Shown in pieces: positions 62,801 to 64,000 of a DNA stretch of 64,000 nt. Origin of the DNA: an uncultured Draconibacterium sp. (GTDB lineage: Bacteria > Bacteroidota > Bacteroidia > Bacteroidales > Prolixibacteraceae); NCBI RefSeq assembly GCF_963676735.1, contig NZ_OY781464.1:1087001-1151000 (forward strand). Direction: 5' to 3'. The notes under the pieces were generated by a model. The model made no database searches and had not been told where the DNA came from. It worked only from the letters and a program-made list of their open reading frames with translations. The translations under genes and the position numbers were made by a program. How positions within the stretch are numbered: the stretch's first letter is position 1; each line of letters opens with the position of its first letter.

Positions 62801-62979
62801 AAACAGATGCTTTTTGCATGCCGGATGTCCTGCCCGAAACCGTGCAGCTTGGAGAAAACTGCCGGGCCATGCTGCTGAATCTGAAAATGCGTGATGATGT
62901 AGAATTGGAGAGCATTACACTTGAAACCTTGTCGCAAGAAGTGGTGGTGGGCTTAATTGGAGCAACAGTATTAAAGTAA
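59815..62979 (+). CDS. DUF4450 domain protein, likely glycoside hydrolase of a rhamnose locus
   Basis: Secreted lipoprotein-like protein of 1054 residues with the signal VMKLVGLVFFVSLISCNTC. The N-terminal part resembles the DUF4450 family (YIIGNSIDRYNNRPLYVNN, GDRPLIRFVKYNQL). The central part (about 270-640) reads as an (alpha/alpha)6 toroid typical of clan GH-L/M-like enzymes (RWTNNPELIATLREALELHL, GGTAEETSYAYRGHLAARD, HEDPWLYSIFLP, GQQGGTDFGDCVHTFSRT). A beta-sandwich and a tail domain follow. No catalytic residues can be assigned. DUF4450 proteins cluster with GH78 and GH106 in Bacteroidota polysaccharide loci, as here. It is followed 30 bp later by GH78. Confidence 0.75.
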   Translation: MKLVLPEKVMKLVGLVFFVSLISCNTCPKDQVLTTYQTDGEYIIGNSIDRYNNRPLYVNNTNGLILTGDRPLIRFVKYNQLLGNLVFLLKNEEDTLTISDFNQIKSKFSPGQMKWEIRDSSLNDFSIAMNVLPTADGVGMAVQLELKNLNAENELMWFFGGAKTYPNENLLRSFDIMGHPELMTWKEVGDAKENPVYSGALEKGENVLNLIFKLNEKGEVEYSAGEEAEVAFTYAQNKLQKLLGRMKISTPDPYLNVMAKTSLIAVDATWYPPVFVHACMTWNVPLPGWRTIFGGTMYGWHERVREQADYYIASQVKESIKTEAKADPKSLLTEQHPDSRFYGVGRITQDQKFYNMQSQFFDQLIQDYRWTNNPELIATLREALELHLLWLRECFDPDGDGTYESYLNSWPSDSQWYNGGGTAEETSYAYRGHLAARDMARNAGDKEAEEFHTEMLAKIRKGFFEKLWVADKGHSGAYREQGGHKRLHEDPWLYSIFLPVDAGLTSQEQSIESVYYSEWALQNDTVPMGGRQVWFSNWVPGIWSVRERWPGDNYHLALSYYQAGLPTGAWDIFRGTYTHTAFNHNVPGNLGGQQGGTDFGDCVHTFSRTLVEGLFGFKPDYPNGKVTINPQFPDEWDFASIALPDFKVDFKKHDNTLNYKFEIRKTADMLLELPVLASKVNNITLNGEKADWDLVLGLGCFVVKIELKEANTAEVKIEIKDSKTRFNPEFIEGNWGEKLVIAANGDDIVGFNDPQGILSNANIEKGVLQATLTGKKGYHTIIAKVNNGNADQLRVYRVKINDPEGDAKQASRYLTAIPQNAEWENIEINALHNADVKAIYKQQYLSPRPNTVSARLGVDGYSPWTFWHWKSTPPEIRTEQVANMLDQNDLLATPQGVPFIWNSGEQNISFTSMWDNYPAKINFPVNSSGKAIYFLVAGSTNIMQCQIANAVIRLNYTDGQTDSLELIPPVNYWNLSTISSNATAPGQGSRNDYTAETDAFCMPDVLPETVQLGENCRAMLLNLKMRDDVELESITLETLSQEVVVGLIGATVLK

Positions 62980-63009
62980 TTGAAATTTAATTAGTTTCTA
63001 AAGATTAAA

Positions 63010-64000
63010 ATGATGCAAAAAAGAATATTTCTATCCATCCTGTTTAGCTTGTTTTGTGTGCTTTTAAATGCGCAGCAAGCAAGTTTCCCAACAGCATTAA
63101 GATGTGATCTGATTGAGTATAGTGATCGGGTTTTTGTAAATGGTGAGTTATCGCATATCAATTTTGATGAGACGGAGAATATTGTTGAGTCAGTACAGCT
63201 TGTCGAGATTGAAAACAAAAAACCATCCTTTTCTTGGGTGATTGAAGATGATCGAACCGGAATAGTTCAAACTGCATTTCAGGTTCAGGTGGCATCAACA
63301 GTTGAAGCCCTGCAAAACGGAAATGCCGATGTGTGGGAGAGTAAAAAAATTAGCACAGAAGAAACAGTTGTAAAATACAACGGACCGGATTTAAGTCCGC
63401 TAAGCAACTACTACTGGCGTGTGAAAATCTGGAATAACCAAGGCGAAGAGTCGGTGTGGTCGAACATTAAAGGTTTTAAAACAGGTGCGGAACTAAAAGA
63501 TTACAGCAGTGCTTTCTATCCTTTACAGCAATGGACTGAGGATGTTATGCAGGAAAAACAGATTGATGCCACTACCGCATTCTATGACTTTGGTAAAGCC
63601 GCTTTTGGACGATTAAAGTTAACGGTGGATTCAAAAATAAAAAACGATACCCTGGCCGTAAGTTTTGGCGAAGTTATTTCAATCAATGGTCGCTTGGAAA
63701 CCAATCCCGGAGGATCACGCCGCTACCGAAAAATTCTGTTGCCTTTATTGCAAGGAAAGCACACCTACACCCTGAGCATTGAAAAAGATAAACGCAATAC
63801 CGGAAGTGCAGCCATACTTATGCCCGAATACACCGGAGATGTTTATCCGTTCAGGTATTGCGAAACAGCTGGTAAGGCAACTGTTGTAAATATTCTTCGC
63901 GAAACGGTGGCTTATCCCTTTAACGAATACAGCTCGTATTTTGAATGTTCGGATACGCTTTTAAATGCGATTTGGGATTTTTGTAAATATTCGATAAAAG
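63010..64000 (+). CDS. GH78 alpha-L-rhamnosidase, 3' end beyond the window
   Basis: Start of a second GH78-type enzyme; about 330 codons are visible. It was found by translating the right edge. Start ATG at 63010 (MMQKRIFLSILFSLFCVLLN) with a Sec signal ending NAQQ. It has the rhamnosidase N-terminal Ig-like domain (KKPSFSWVIEDDRTGIVQTAFQVQV, SPLSNYYWRVKIWNNQGEESVW) and part of the concanavalin-like region (FYDFGKAAFGRLKLTV). The catalytic barrel begins just where the window ends (AIWDFCKYSIK). It follows the DUF4450 gene by 30 bp. The GH78 call rests on the domain order shared with the gene at 43210. Confidence 0.8.
   Translation, partial: MMQKRIFLSILFSLFCVLLNAQQASFPTALRCDLIEYSDRVFVNGELSHINFDETENIVESVQLVEIENKKPSFSWVIEDDRTGIVQTAFQVQVASTVEALQNGNADVWESKKISTEETVVKYNGPDLSPLSNYYWRVKIWNNQGEESVWSNIKGFKTGAELKDYSSAFYPLQQWTEDVMQEKQIDATTAFYDFGKAAFGRLKLTVDSKIKNDTLAVSFGEVISINGRLETNPGGSRRYRKILLPLLQGKHTYTLSIEKDKRNTGSAAILMPEYTGDVYPFRYCETAGKATVVNILRETVAYPFNEYSSYFECSDTLLNAIWDFCKYSIK

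Noticed and set aside
1..64000. CRISPR arrays, tRNA and rRNA genes, transposases
   Set aside because: I looked for regularly spaced repeats, cloverleaf ends and transposase-like proteins and saw none; only the group II intron fragment suggests mobility.

Overview
The window is a 64 kb chromosomal segment of a Bacteroidota bacterium. The signs are two SusC/SusD pairs, several glycoside hydrolase (GH) families of lipoprotein type, a V-type ATPase operon with the Bacteroidota-specific DUF2764 gene, an ECF sigma/FecR pair, fused E1 alpha/beta dehydrogenase subunits, and repeated TAnnTTTG promoter -7 boxes. The enzyme repertoire looks like a marine or sediment polysaccharide degrader of the Marinilabiliales/Bacteroidales type. 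That placement is an inference from gene content; no rRNA is present.

Layout. 1-4012 (minus): start of a V-type ATPase operon (A subunit cut by the window edge, DUF2764, E subunit) with a two-domain universal stress protein upstream. 4182-8636 (minus): phosphotriesterase-like lipoprotein, EamA exporter, pheT. 8808-19603 (minus): a mannan/N-glycan utilisation locus (susC, susD, GH92, GH47, GH92). It is divergent from a membrane-anchored SARP/BTAD-type regulator (19983-22529). The intergenic region holds an array of GATTAAT heptamers at 11-bp pitch that I propose as its operator. 22524-26132: fused branched-chain/pyruvate-type E1 and a methyltransferase. 26174-31685 (minus): a GH2 beta-galactosidase and GH20 beta-hexosaminidase operon. 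32008-38099 (plus): a hexuronate pathway (uxaE, uxaC, kdgK, eda, exuT) followed by an MDP-1-like phosphatase. 38637-39318 holds no protein gene but two similar promoter-to-terminator units that look like tandem small RNAs. 39319-42887 (minus): two M14 carboxypeptidase-like proteins, one with its zinc ligands lost. 43210-45936: GH78 rhamnosidase. 45937-47045: a scar region with a group II intron 3' fragment and a GFA-type gene. 47046-64000: a rhamnose-polymer utilisation locus (AraC regulator, sugar isomerase, GH106, ECF sigma, FecR, STN-type SusC, SusD, DUF4450 protein, GH78 cut by the right edge).

How they work together. GH78/GH106 enzymes with a SusCD porter would release rhamnose from a rhamnose-uronate polymer (pectic rhamnogalacturonan or an algal polymer). 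The isomerase and the uxaE-uxaC-kdgK-eda-exuT genes would process the sugars and uronates. The GH92/GH47/GH92 locus with GH2 and GH20 nearby has the exo-enzymes needed to trim mannose-rich or complex N-glycans. The two SusC proteins differ in control: the second has an STN domain and its own sigma/anti-sigma pair, while the first lacks STN and sits beside the SARP-type regulator.
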